This document shows positions 43,786 to 52,538 of a stretch of DNA of 64,000 bases, in pieces (position 1 is the first letter of the stretch; every line of letters begins with the position of its first letter). The position numbers were made by a program, and so were the translations under genes. This stretch comes from Syntrophobacterales bacterium (lineage in GTDB: Bacteria > Desulfobacterota > Desulfobaccia > Desulfobaccales > 0-14-0-80-60-11). The notes beneath the pieces are model-generated. The model was not told the origin of the DNA. It worked only from the letters and a program-made list of their open reading frames with translations, and ran no database searches. The DNA is taken from positions 161,943 through 225,942 of the forward strand of contig JAILZL010000001.1 in the NCBI GenBank assembly GCA_023512475.1, read 5' to 3'.

Positions 43786-45132
43786 TCAGTCCTTTTGCCC
43801 GGACTCCTGGCCCTGACCCGGGGGCCCCCCGTCCTGGCGCCCCTGCCGCGGCGGTCTGCGGGCGGCGTCGGGGTCCTCGAACTTCTCGTCGAAGATCTTC
43901 ATGGCGCAGAAGCGGCCGCACATGGTGCACTGATCTTCCGTGGCCCGGCTCAGTTCCCGGTAGCGCCGGGCCTTGTCCGGATCGATGCTGAGCTCGATCT
44001 GGCGCCGCCAGTCCAGGGCCCGGCGGGCCTGGGACATTTTCAGGTCCCACTCCGCCGCCCCGGGAAGCCCCAAAGCCACATCCGCGGCGTGGGCGGCGAT
44101 GCGGGCGGCGATCACCCCCTCCACCACGTCCTCCACCTCCGGCAGCTTCAGGTGTTCGGCGGGGGTGACGTAGCAGAGGAAGGAGGCGCCCAGCCAGGCG
44201 GCGTAGGCCCCGCCGATGGCCCCGGCGATGTGATCATAGCCCGCGGCCACATCCGTGACCAGGGGTCCCAGGACGTAAAACGGGGCGCCCCGGCAGTACT
44301 TCTGCTGCAGGCGGATGTTTTTGGCAATGGCGTGTAAGGGGAGATGCCCCGGCCCTTCCACCATCACCTGCACCCCGGCCTTCCAGGCCCGTTGCACCAG
44401 GGTGCCCAGGGTCCTCAGTTCATGGAGCTGGGCCCGGTCGGTGGCGTCCGCCAGGCAGCCCGGCCTCAGGCCGTCCCCCAGGGACAGGGTGACGTCATGG
44501 GCTCTGGCGATGTCCAAAAGCTGATCAAAATGTTCAAATAACGGATTTTCCCGGCCGTGGCGCCGCATCCAGGCCACCGTGAAGGAGCCGCCCCGGGAGA
44601 CCACCCCGGTGACCCGTTTTTTCAGATACGGCAGGGCCGCCCGGGTGACGCCGCAGTGCACGGTGACAAAATCCACCCCCTGCTCGGCGTGGTGGGCCAC
44701 CATGTCCAGAAACCAGGAGGCCTTCACCTCCTCCAGGCTGTGGGCTTCCACCATGATCTGGTAAATGGGCACGGTGCCGAAGGGGGCCGGGCATTCCTGC
44801 AGGAGGGTGGTGCGGATCAGGTCCAAAGGCCCACCGGTGGACAGATCCATGATGGCATCGGCCCCATGCTTCAGGGCCGCGGCCAGTTTGGCCAGTTCTT
44901 TTTCCAGGCTGATGTCGTGGGGCGAAGTGCCGATGTTGGCATTGGTCTTGACCCTCACCCCCCGGCCGATGGCGATGGCTTTCAGCCCCGCATGGCGTTT
45001 GTTCGCCGGCACCACCAGACGGCCCGCCGCCAACCCCTGACGGATGACCTCCGGTTCCAGCCCCTCGGCCGCCGCCGCTTGTTGCATGGCTGGAGTGATT
45101 TTGCCTTCCAGAGCTGCCTGACGTTCCGTCAT
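43786..45132 (-). CDS. thiC: Phosphomethylpyrimidine synthase ThiC
   Basis: 448 residues. Radical-SAM enzyme turning aminoimidazole ribotide into HMP phosphate, for thiamine synthesis. Seen: KTNANIGTSPHDISLEKELAKL, HGADAIMDLSTGG, MRRHGRENPLF, VEGPGHLPLHAI and the C-terminal iron-sulfur motif CTMCGRFC (CxxCxxxxC) with KMSQARRALDW. The tail is Pro/Gln/Gly/Arg-rich. The start is the ATG of MTERQ; an upstream TTG has no better context. I found no TPP riboswitch (no CTGAGA core) in the 250 bases upstream, which is unusual for thiC. Confidence 0.96.
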   Translation of the reverse strand: MTERQAALEGKITPAMQQAAAAEGLEPEVIRQGLAAGRLVVPANKRHAGLKAIAIGRGVRVKTNANIGTSPHDISLEKELAKLAAALKHGADAIMDLSTGGPLDLIRTTLLQECPAPFGTVPIYQIMVEAHSLEEVKASWFLDMVAHHAEQGVDFVTVHCGVTRAALPYLKKRVTGVVSRGGSFTVAWMRRHGRENPLFEHFDQLLDIARAHDVTLSLGDGLRPGCLADATDRAQLHELRTLGTLVQRAWKAGVQVMVEGPGHLPLHAIAKNIRLQQKYCRGAPFYVLGPLVTDVAAGYDHIAGAIGGAYAAWLGASFLCYVTPAEHLKLPEVEDVVEGVIAARIAAHAADVALGLPGAAEWDLKMSQARRALDWRRQIELSIDPDKARRYRELSRATEDQCTMCGRFCAMKIFDEKFEDPDAARRPPRQGRQDGGPPGQGQESGQKD

Positions 45133-45335
45133 GCCGGTGCCTTTCCGGGATGAAAGCAAACGAGATGGGCAAAGGCGCCCTCTCCCTGGCCTCCCCAGGT
45201 CCGCAGGTGGAGGGGAAGAGCGGTGCGTCTGACCCGCGGGAGAGAGTATGACCCGCCTTCCCAGCGCCGCGGTACATAATTTTATCCCGCCAGGACGGCA
45301 AAAGAAAGGGGCCCCGGAATGGGGGCCGCAATCCT

Positions 45336-45364
45336 TTGCAGCCGCCTGGGGAATGGGATAGAAT
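45336..45364 (+). promoter_or_regulatory. Possible promoter of dxr-rseP
   Basis: -35 TTGCAG (45336-45341), 17-base spacer, -10 TAGAAT (45359-45364), starting transcription about 22 bases before the dxr ATG. Only the -10 is a good match. Confidence 0.4.
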
Positions 45365-45392
45365 GTGGTAACCTTTTTGCATAGAGGCAGAG

Positions 45393-46565
45393 ATGAAGGG
45401 ACTGGCCATTCTCGGCTCCACCGGCTCCATCGGCAGGAATGCCCTGTCAGTGGTGGCGGAACATCCGGAGGAGTTCCGGGTGGTGGGGCTGGCGGCCGGC
45501 CGCAATGCCGCCCGCCTGGCCGAACAGGTGCAGCACTTCCGGCCGGCGGTGGTGGCGGTGGAGACCCCGGAGGCGGCGGCCGAGCTGAAGGCGCGGCTCA
45601 AGACGGCGGCCACTCCCGACATCCTGGTGGGCCAGGAAGGCGCCCGGACCGTGGCCACCCTGCCGGAAGCGGACCTGGTGCTCTCCGCCATGGTGGGAGC
45701 GGTGGGGCTGGCCCCCACCTACGCGGCCATCCGGGCCGGCAAGGACGTGGCCCTGGCCAACAAGGAGACCCTGGTGGCCGCCGGCTCCCTGGTCATGCAG
45801 GCGGTGCAGGAGCACGGCGTGGCCCTGATCCCCGTGGACAGCGAGCACAGCGCCATCTTCCAGGCCATGCACGGGCACTCCAAAGAGGAGGTGCGCAGCC
45901 TGTGGCTCACCGCCTCCGGCGGCCCCTTCCGCACCTGGTCCCGGGAGCAACTGGCCGCGGCCACCCCCCGGGAGGCCCTGCGGCATCCCAACTGGGCCAT
46001 GGGGGCCAAGATCACCATTGACAGCGCCACCATGATGAACAAGGCTCTGGAGGTGATTGAGGCGGCGGTGCTCTTCGGCCTGCCGCCGGAGCGGATCCGG
46101 GTCTTCATTCACCCCCAGAGCATCATCCACTCCCTGGTGGAGTTTGTGGACGGTTCGGTGCTGGCCCAACTGGGCTGGCCGGACATGCGCCTGCCCATCG
46201 CCTATGCCCTGACTTACCCCCGGCGCCTGCCCCTGAACGGCGAGCCCCTGGACCTGGCCCGGGTGGCCCGGCTCACCTTCGAGCCCCCGGACCTGGAACG
46301 TTTTCCGGCCCTGGCTTTGGGCTACGAGGCCGCGGCCATCGGCGGCACCATGCCCGCGGTGCTCAATGCCGCCAATGAGGTGGCGGTGGCCGCCTTCCTG
46401 GCCGGGCGCCTGCCTTTTTTGGGCATCCCCCGGGTGGTGGCGGACACCATGGCGGCCCATCAGCCGGAGCCGCTGGCCAGCCTGGAACAGGTTCTGGCCG
46501 TGAATGACTGGGCCCGGGACCGGGCCGACCGGCTGGTGCGCCAGGGCACCGGCGCCATCTCGTGA
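45393..46565 (+). CDS. dxr: 1-deoxy-D-xylulose 5-phosphate reductoisomerase
   Basis: 390 residues. Second step of the MEP isoprenoid pathway: NADPH-dependent reductive isomerisation to MEP. NADPH-binding ILGSTGSIGRNALSV, ALANKETLVAAGSLVM, metal/substrate site PVDSEHSAIFQAM and TASGGPFRTWSRE, then NWAMGAKITIDSATMMNKALEVIEA, all characteristic. The Met start has an upstream GAGG. It is followed after 22 bases by rseP, in the order dxr-rseP common in bacteria. Confidence 0.97.
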   Translation: MKGLAILGSTGSIGRNALSVVAEHPEEFRVVGLAAGRNAARLAEQVQHFRPAVVAVETPEAAAELKARLKTAATPDILVGQEGARTVATLPEADLVLSAMVGAVGLAPTYAAIRAGKDVALANKETLVAAGSLVMQAVQEHGVALIPVDSEHSAIFQAMHGHSKEEVRSLWLTASGGPFRTWSREQLAAATPREALRHPNWAMGAKITIDSATMMNKALEVIEAAVLFGLPPERIRVFIHPQSIIHSLVEFVDGSVLAQLGWPDMRLPIAYALTYPRRLPLNGEPLDLARVARLTFEPPDLERFPALALGYEAAAIGGTMPAVLNAANEVAVAAFLAGRLPFLGIPRVVADTMAAHQPEPLASLEQVLAVNDWARDRADRLVRQGTGAIS

Positions 46566-46587
46566 CCCTGCGGGAGATCTCCTTCTC

Positions 46588-47655
46588 ATGACCACCATCA
46601 TCGCCACCATCGTGGTGTTGGGCCTCCTCATATTCGTCCACGAGTTCGGCCACTTTTTGCTGGCCAAACTGCTGGGCGTCAAAGTGGAGGCCTTTTCCCT
46701 GGGCTTCCCGCCCAAACTCGTCAGCTACAAATGGGGGGAAACCGAATACCGCCTCTCCGTCATCCCGTTGGGGGGATACGTCAAGCTGTTGGGGGAGAAT
46801 CCCACCGACCCCGTCCCCCCGGGGGAGGAACACCGCTCCTTTTCCCACCATCCTCTGTGGCACCGGGCCCTTATTGTGCTGGCCGGCCCGGGTTTCAATC
46901 TGCTCTTTGCCGTGATCGCCCTGAGCCTGATCTTCGCCCTCGGCGGGATTCCCTACGTCCTGCCCCGGGTGGGGGAGGTGCTGGCCACCTCCCCGGCGGC
47001 CGAGGCGGGGTTGCGGAAGGGGGACCTGGTCACGGCCATTGACGGGCGTCCCATTGAGCGCTGGGAGGAGCTGGTGCAGGCCGTGCGGACGGCGGGAGAG
47101 CGACCTCTCACCTTCACCGTGAGGCGGGGGGAGGAGGTCCTCACCCTGGTCATCACCCCTAGGCGCATGGAGACCACCGACCTCTTCGGGAAAAAGGTGT
47201 CCGCGCCCCTCATCGGCGTGACCGCCGGGCAGCATCTGGCGGTTTCCCGGGTGGGGCCGGTGAGCGCCCTGGGCCAGGGGGTCCTCTACACCGGGCGCAT
47301 GGCGGAACTCACCGCCCTCCACCTCTGGAAGCTCCTCAGCCGGGAGCTCCCCGCCAGCACCATGGGGGGGCCCATTCTCATCGCCCAGATGGCCGGGCAG
47401 CAGGCGGAGCAGGGTGTCTATGCCCTGGTGCAGTTCATGGCCTTTCTCAGCGTCAATCTCACCCTCCTCAATCTGCTGCCCATTCCCGTGCTGGATGGAG
47501 GGCACATGGTCTTCATCCTGTGGGAAGCCATCCGGGGCAAGCCCATGGCCATGAAGTACCGGGAGGCTGCCCAAGCCCTGGGGCTGATGATCATCCTGGC
47601 CCTCATGGTGATGATTTTCTACCAGGACCTGCAGCGCCTCTTCCAGGGAGGCTGA
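46588..47655 (+). CDS. rseP: Site-2 intramembrane metalloprotease RseP
   Basis: 355 residues in the inner membrane. Zinc motif HEFGH in TM1 (LLIFVHEFGHFLLAKLLGVKVEAFSLGFPPKL) and LDGGH in TM3 complete the active site. One PDZ domain lies between (GEVLATSPAAEAGLRKGDLVTAIDGRPIERW), whereas E. coli RseP has two. It cleaves membrane-anchored anti-sigma factors and signal peptides. The start MTTIIATIV is favoured over an upstream extension inside dxr, with GGGAGA 10 bases before. It is translated with dxr. Confidence 0.95.
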   Translation: MTTIIATIVVLGLLIFVHEFGHFLLAKLLGVKVEAFSLGFPPKLVSYKWGETEYRLSVIPLGGYVKLLGENPTDPVPPGEEHRSFSHHPLWHRALIVLAGPGFNLLFAVIALSLIFALGGIPYVLPRVGEVLATSPAAEAGLRKGDLVTAIDGRPIERWEELVQAVRTAGERPLTFTVRRGEEVLTLVITPRRMETTDLFGKKVSAPLIGVTAGQHLAVSRVGPVSALGQGVLYTGRMAELTALHLWKLLSRELPASTMGGPILIAQMAGQQAEQGVYALVQFMAFLSVNLTLLNLLPIPVLDGGHMVFILWEAIRGKPMAMKYREAAQALGLMIILALMVMIFYQDLQRLFQGG

Positions 47656-47817
47656 TCCGGGAGGCCGGAAGAAACGGGGCTGAGGGAGAGGCGGGGGCCC
47701 ACCTGGCCGGGGCATCCCCTCCCCCCCCTCGGGACGGAGAACCGCTTAAACCGGCTTCACGCCGGCCACTTCCCCGGCCGGGGGCCGCGGCCGGCGCCGC
47801 CGACTCAGCGCGGCGGC

Positions 47818-48498
47818 ATGACCCGCATACCAGACATGTTACTTTTGGCAGTGGAGACGGCCACCGAGCAGGGCAGCGTGGCTCTGTGGGAGGAGGGATA
47901 CGTGGTGGGGGAGCTCTCCCTGGCCCTCCCCGGGGCATACTTACGCCATCTCCTCCCGGCGGTGGACACCCTGCTCACGGAGGCCGGCCGCCATCTCTCC
48001 CAGGTGCGTGCCGTGGCGGTGAGTCAGGGGCCGGGGAATTTCACCGGCCTGCGCATCGGCATGGCCACGGTCCAGGCCCTGGCCTTTGCCCTCCAGGTGC
48101 CCGGGGTGCCCGTCTCCACCCTGGAGGTGATCGCCGCCCGCCTGCCTCTGCGCTCCGAGCCGGTGGGGGTGCTGGTGGACGCCAAACGGGGGGAGGTTTA
48201 CTTCGGGCTTTTCCGCTGCGAGGGCGTCACCCCCTTACCTCTGGGGGAGGCGGAGCGCCTGCCGGTGCGCCAGCTTGCCGCCCGGCTGCATCCCCCCATG
48301 GTCCTCACCGGCCCGGGGCTGACGGTCTGTGAAGAGGTCCTGAAACCCCTGCTGCCTTCCGGGGTGGCCTTCGCCCCTCCGGAACTGCGCTTCCCCCAGG
48401 CCGCCACCCTGGCCCGTCTGGCGTGGCAGCGCCTCTCCCGGGGCGCCGGCGTGTCGCCCGCCGCCCTCTTCCCCACCTACCTCCGCCCGGCCCTGTGA
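47818..48498 (+). CDS. tsaB: tRNA threonylcarbamoyladenosine protein TsaB
   Basis: 226 residues of the actin-like ASKHA fold. N-terminal LLAVETATEQGSVALWE, GPGNFTGLRIGMATVQALA and LVDAKRGEVYFGLF. It supports TsaD in making t6A37 of ANN-decoding tRNAs, in the cytoplasm. Length and motifs fit TsaB; it lacks the TsaD metal motif HxxxH. It is separated from rseP by about 160 bases and converges with purM. Confidence 0.94.
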   Translation: MTRIPDMLLLAVETATEQGSVALWEEGYVVGELSLALPGAYLRHLLPAVDTLLTEAGRHLSQVRAVAVSQGPGNFTGLRIGMATVQALAFALQVPGVPVSTLEVIAARLPLRSEPVGVLVDAKRGEVYFGLFRCEGVTPLPLGEAERLPVRQLAARLHPPMVLTGPGLTVCEEVLKPLLPSGVAFAPPELRFPQAATLARLAWQRLSRGAGVSPAALFPTYLRPAL

Positions 48499-48642
48499 CG
48501 GACACCGGCCACGGGGCGGAGAAGAGCGTTGTCATCTCTCGGGCGGGGCGTGAGGGGCCCGGGAAATCCCAGGCGTCCCCGGATTCCGGCGGGGCCCGGC
48601 CCCGAAAGCCGGATCCGGTGGCTCCAGGGCGGGCTGAAAGGG

Positions 48643-49686
48643 TCAGGCGAAGACGACCGGCGGGGCTTCGGACGGGCGGGCGACGATGTCGCCGATGACA
48701 TAGACCTCCTCCTGGAGGCCCTGAAGCCTGAGCAGGGTGTCGGTCAGGTCCTGCGGCCGCACCACCAGCACCAGGCCGATGCCGTTGTTGAAGGTCCGCC
48801 ACATCTCGGGCTCCGGGATGTGCCCCCGTTCCTGCAGGAGCCGGAAGATGGCCGGCACCGGCCAGGAGCCCCGGCGCAGCACCGCCTGGCAGCCCCGGGG
48901 AAGAATGCGGGGCAGGTTGCCCACCAGGCCGCCGCCGGTGATGTGGGCGATGCCCCGGGGAGGCAGGTCCCGCATCAGGTTGAGGACCGGCTCCACATAG
49001 ATACGGGTGGGGGTGAGGAGCTCCTCCCCCAGAGGTTTGCCCAGCTCCGGCAGCTCCTGGTGCACTGATAGACCCAGGCGCTCAAAAAAGACCTTGCGCA
49101 CCAGGGAGAAGCCATTGGCGTGCAGACCGCTGCTGGCCAGCCCGAGGATCTTGTCCCCCACCCGGATATCCGAGCCGTCCAGGAGGCGGGAGCGCTCCAC
49201 CACCCCCACGGCGAAACCGGCCAGATCATAGTCCCCGGGCTGATAGACCCCCGGCATCTCCGCGGTTTCCCCGCCGATAAGGGCCATGCGGGCCTCCCGG
49301 CAGCCGGCGGCGATGCCCTCCAGGATCCGGGTGGCAGTGTCCGGGGCCAATTCCCCCATGGCCAGATAGTCCAGGAAAAACAAAGGCGTGGCCCCGTGCA
49401 CCAGGATGTCGTTGACGCACATGGCCACCAGGTCAATGCCGATGGTGTCGTGGCGCCCCATGAGGATGGCCACCTTGAGCTTGGTGCCCACCCCGTCGGT
49501 GGCCGCCACCAGCACGGGGTCGGGGTGGCGGTGGGGGTCGAGGTGAAAGAGGCCGCCAAAGCCGCCCACATCCCCCAGCACCCCGGTGCGGAAGGTGGAT
49601 TTGACCAAAGCCCGGATGGAGTCCACAAAGGCGTCCGCCTTGTCGATGTCCACCCCGGCCTCTTTATAGGTCAGTTCCTCCGTCAC
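48643..49686 (-). CDS. purM: Phosphoribosylformylglycinamidine cyclo-ligase PurM
   Basis: 347 residues. Fifth step of purine synthesis: ATP-dependent ring closure to AIR. N-terminal YKEAGVDIDKADAFVDSI, ATDGVGTKLKVA, GGETAEMPGVYQPGDYDLAGFAVGVV and HITGGGLVGNLPRIL are all family marks. Its ATG is the last base pair set of the DUF134 gene stop (4-base ATGA overlap), so the two are translated together. Confidence 0.97.
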   Translation of the reverse strand: MTEELTYKEAGVDIDKADAFVDSIRALVKSTFRTGVLGDVGGFGGLFHLDPHRHPDPVLVAATDGVGTKLKVAILMGRHDTIGIDLVAMCVNDILVHGATPLFFLDYLAMGELAPDTATRILEGIAAGCREARMALIGGETAEMPGVYQPGDYDLAGFAVGVVERSRLLDGSDIRVGDKILGLASSGLHANGFSLVRKVFFERLGLSVHQELPELGKPLGEELLTPTRIYVEPVLNLMRDLPPRGIAHITGGGLVGNLPRILPRGCQAVLRRGSWPVPAIFRLLQERGHIPEPEMWRTFNNGIGLVLVVRPQDLTDTLLRLQGLQEEVYVIGDIVARPSEAPPVVFA

Positions 49687-50123
49687 TCCTTACCCTCCCT
49701 GGACTCCTGAGCCGGGGCCGGGGCCGCCTCCCCCTCCTTTGCCGTCTCACAGGTGTGACACACGCTGCTCTGGGGCACCCGGGGGAGGGGACGGAGCGGT
49801 TTGCCGCAGGTGGGACAGCAGGTGTGGCAGGTCTCCAGAATGTAATCCCCCCCTTCGATGCGGATGGCCTTGCCGTTCACCAGGGCGTCCGCAATAGCCC
49901 GGTGGGCCCGGGCCAGCATCCGGGTGACGGTGGGCCGGGAGACCTTCATCTGCTGCGCCGTGGCTTCGTGGCTCTGATTCAGGAGGTCCGACAGCCTCAG
50001 GGCCTCCAGCTCATCCACGGTGATGATGACCTGCTCCAGATTCTTGAGCGGCACCCCCTGGGGCTTGAAATAGGTGACCCCCGGCTCCCGCTCCACCCAA
50101 CGACATTTCCTCGGTCTGGACAT
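49683..50123 (-). CDS. DUF134-family DNA-binding protein
   Basis: 146 residues. N-terminal CRWVEREPGVTYFKPQGVPL and the helix-turn-helix core VDELEALRLSDLLNQSHEATAQQMKVSRPTVTRMLARAHRAIADAL, typical of UPF0251/DUF134 predicted regulators. The C-terminal part has two Cys pairs (CHTCCPTCGKP and CHTC), probably a zinc ribbon. MSRPRKCRW is the start by homology to the family. It overlaps purM and is divergent from the PNP gene, sharing the palindromic promoter region 50205-50218, so it may regulate purine genes. Target unproven. Confidence 0.8.
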   Translation of the reverse strand: MSRPRKCRWVEREPGVTYFKPQGVPLKNLEQVIITVDELEALRLSDLLNQSHEATAQQMKVSRPTVTRMLARAHRAIADALVNGKAIRIEGGDYILETCHTCCPTCGKPLRPLPRVPQSSVCHTCETAKEGEAAPAPAQESREGKE

Positions 50124-50204
50124 CAGCGACCCGCTTCTCCGCCGTCGGCTCCCCCAAGGAGTTCCGGCCCGGTCGGCATCCTGCAGTATTTTTCTCCCCC
50201 GCCT

Positions 50205-50218
50205 CCTTGACGTCAAGG
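50205..50218. promoter_or_regulatory. Perfect palindrome between DUF134/purM and PNP genes
   Basis: CCTTGACGTCAAGG, a 14-base perfect palindrome. Each half contains TTGACG, so it could be a -35 for both divergent transcripts (17 bases before AAAAAT on minus, 16 before TTAGGC on plus) or an operator. The DUF134 protein encoded next to it is a candidate binder. Confidence 0.5.
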
Positions 50219-50279
50219 GAAATTCTCTTTAGGCTGAGAAAGCCCCTCTGATCTTGAGTGCGAAGGTATAGATTATTAT

Positions 50280-51140
50280 ATGCCAATGATGGACTATCGC
50301 CAACAGGTAGAAGAGTGCGCCGCCTTTGTACGGGCCCGGGTGCCGTGGCGGCCTCGCTGGGGCATCATCCTGGGCACCGGCCAGGGTCGGCTGGCGGAGC
50401 ACCTGGAAGGCGGCGCCGCCTTAGGGTATGCCGACCTGCCCCATTTCCCTGCCTCCACCACCCCCAGCCATGCGGGGCGGCTGGCCTGGGGCCGGCTGGC
50501 CGGCGTCCCGGTGCTGGTGTTTCAGGGGCGGTTTCATCTCTATGAAGGCTTAACCTCCCCACAGGTGACCTTGCCGGTGCGCCTGCTGGCCGCCCTGGGG
50601 GGGGAGGTCCTGGCGGTGTGCAATGCTGCCGGGGGTCTCCATCCCCTGTTTCGGGCCGGGGACCTGATGCTCATCACCGACCATATCAACCTGCAGGGTG
50701 ACAACCCTTTGGTGGGGGCCAACGTGGAGGACTGGGGGCCCCGGTTTCCGGACCTGAGCCGGGCGTATGACCCCGGGCTGCGGGCCTTGGCGGAGGAGGT
50801 GGCCCGGGAACAGCGCCTCCGTTTACAGCAAGGCATCTATGTGGCGGTGAAGGGCCCCTCTCTCGAAACCCCGGCGGAAACCCGGATGCTGCGCCTCCTG
50901 GGCGCCGATGCCGTGGGCATGTCCACCGTGCCCGAGGTTATCGCCGCGGTGCATGGCGGCCTGAAAGTCCTGGGGCTGTCGGTGATCAGCAATGTCAATC
51001 TGCCCGACGCCATGGCCCCCATCGAGCTGGCGGAGATCATCGCCACGGTGGCGGCGGCAGAACCCCGCCTGGTGGAACTGCTCCTGGGAATTCTGGCCCG
51101 CTACGCCAAAGGGGAGGGCAACCCTGGGGGAGGGAAATGA
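50280..51140 (+). CDS. Purine nucleoside phosphorylase
   Basis: 286 residues. Trimeric PNP family: phosphate loop WGIILGTGQGRLAEHL, PHFPASTTPSHAGRLAWG, FQGRFHLYEGL, CNAAGGLHPLFRAGDLMLITDHIN, and VAVKGPSLETPAETRMLRLLGADAVGMSTVPEVIAAVHGGLKVLGLSVISN with the purine-binding Glu and Asn. It phosphorolyses purine nucleosides in salvage. The start could also be MMDYR two codons later. It is divergent from the DUF134/purM unit. Confidence 0.93.
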   Translation: MPMMDYRQQVEECAAFVRARVPWRPRWGIILGTGQGRLAEHLEGGAALGYADLPHFPASTTPSHAGRLAWGRLAGVPVLVFQGRFHLYEGLTSPQVTLPVRLLAALGGEVLAVCNAAGGLHPLFRAGDLMLITDHINLQGDNPLVGANVEDWGPRFPDLSRAYDPGLRALAEEVAREQRLRLQQGIYVAVKGPSLETPAETRMLRLLGADAVGMSTVPEVIAAVHGGLKVLGLSVISNVNLPDAMAPIELAEIIATVAAAEPRLVELLLGILARYAKGEGNPGGGK

Positions 51141-51182
51141 AGGACGGGAGTGGGCCGTAGGCCGGCCCCTCCCGGCACGACC

Positions 51183-51497
51183 CTACTTTTTCTTTTTGCG
51201 GCCGCCCTTGGCCTTGCCCTTTTTGGGAGGATGATTGCCCGTCGGCGGGGCCGCCTCCGGAGCAGGCCCGGCTTCCGGTGCGGCTTCGGCGGCCTCCTCC
51301 CGGATGGCGGGGACCGGGGAGACCGCAGCGGCAGGGAAAGGAGCGGCCTCGGGGGCCCGGCGGGGCGGCGCGGGCCCGAAATAATAGACCCGTTTCTCCC
51401 GGGGCAGGTCGGTAAGGACTGCGCCGCAGGCAGAGCATGCTTTGGCAGCCGGGGCGTTCAACTCCTGACACTCAGGGCACTTGAGCCACAACCCCAT
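51183..51497 (-). CDS. Zinc-ribbon protein with lysine-rich tail
   Basis: 104 residues. An N-terminal four-cysteine zinc ribbon (CPECQELN...CSACGAVL) is followed by a Pro/Ala-rich linker and a tail of KGKAKGGRKKKK. No signal peptide, so it is cytoplasmic. The Cys spacing fits a DZR-type ribbon. It converges with the PNP gene. Function unknown; the basic tail may bind nucleic acid. GGAGG lies 10 bases before the ATG. Confidence 0.65.
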   Translation of the reverse strand: MGLWLKCPECQELNAPAAKACSACGAVLTDLPREKRVYYFGPAPPRRAPEAAPFPAAAVSPVPAIREEAAEAAPEAGPAPEAAPPTGNHPPKKGKAKGGRKKKK

Positions 51498-51985
51498 GTG
51501 GTTCGATCCTCCGGGGGTTTTTCCTAACCATTAACAGACCCTTACCTCATCTTCAAGAATTTTCTTTGAGTTGGTGCCTCTTGCCCCGCATAAACGACCG
51601 CTGCCCCTTACCTTAGGGCCCAAACTCGGGTATATTGGAGACTTGCACCGGGCCGGCGGGCGAGGGGGCGCGGGACCGCGGCTCCTCTTCCCCGCCCCTG
51701 GCAAGCCTCCGAGCTTCTGGTGAAAATGGAGGCCTCGGGATAAGCCCACGGAGGGAAACCCACCCCTCAGCCCCCGGGCCACCCCGGCGGCGACTGCCCC
51801 TGTCCGGCCCCATTAAGGTGAAATCGGAAGGTGAGGGTGGGGCTTCTGCCCTCATCTCGCCGCCCTGAGGTCCGAGGCCGGCAGGCCCCTTCGATCCGGC
51901 GATCGCAGGCCGGTGGGGAGGGCGCTTTTCCCCCGGCCATGGCGGCGGGCGGGACGGCATATCACTTTTCTGAGGATGGCAACGG
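51498..51985. other. Intergenic region without supported gene
   Basis: About 490 bases between the divergent zinc-ribbon and ridA genes. A weak minus-strand promoter can be drawn for the zinc-ribbon gene (TTGAAG, 16-base spacer, TTAATG). Open frames are low-complexity. No repeat or RNA structure was recognised. Confidence 0.45.
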
Positions 51986-52378
51986 ATGAAAAAACAGATC
52001 ATTACCGTGGAGAAAGGCCCGCCGGTATTAGGCCCCTACAGCCAGGCGGTGGCCGCAGGTCCTTTGGTCTTCTGCTCCGGCCAGATTCCTGTGGACGGTC
52101 AGGGGGAGCTGGTGAAAGGGGACATTGTGGTGCAGACCGTGCAGGTGCTGGAAAACCTGAAGACGGTGCTGGCCGCCGCCGGCCTCACCCTGAAGGATGT
52201 GGTCAAGACCACCGTCTTTCTGGCGGATCTGGCCGATTTTCCGGAGATGAACCGGGTCTATGCCGAGTTCTTCCCTGAACGGCCCCCGGCCCGCAGCACC
52301 GTGCAGGTGGCCGCCCTCCCCAAAGGCGCGGCGGTGGAAATTGAAGCGGTGGCCTTGCGCCGGGACTGGCCGGCCTGA
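51986..52378 (+). CDS. ridA: RidA family enamine/imine deaminase
   Basis: 130 residues, YjgF/YER057c/UK114 fold. It has GPYSQAVAAGPLVFCSGQIPVD, QVLENLKTVLAAAGLTLKDVVKTTVFLADL and RSTVQVAALPKGAAVEIEAVAL, with the arginine that binds carboxylates. It hydrolyses reactive 2-aminoacrylate and related imines. The start is preceded by GAGGATGG. It lies about 160 bases upstream of the selenoprotein candidate on the same strand. Confidence 0.95.
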   Translation: MKKQIITVEKGPPVLGPYSQAVAAGPLVFCSGQIPVDGQGELVKGDIVVQTVQVLENLKTVLAAAGLTLKDVVKTTVFLADLADFPEMNRVYAEFFPERPPARSTVQVAALPKGAAVEIEAVALRRDWPA

Positions 52379-52538
52379 AGGGCCCCACCCGTAAACCGGG
52401 GCCCAAAGGAGGTCCTGCCCCCGGTGGAGGCTCCGGGCCCCGGGGGCGGCCGCCTTTTGCCGGGCGGATTTCCTGCCTTTTTATAACGACGGAAGCCAAG
52501 ACAGGGCCGGTTCGCCGGTCTGTGCGGGAGGGATCTCC

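Noticed and set aside
45133..45392. TPP riboswitch upstream of thiC
   Set aside because: None of the conserved thi-box blocks were found by eye. A covariance model would settle it.
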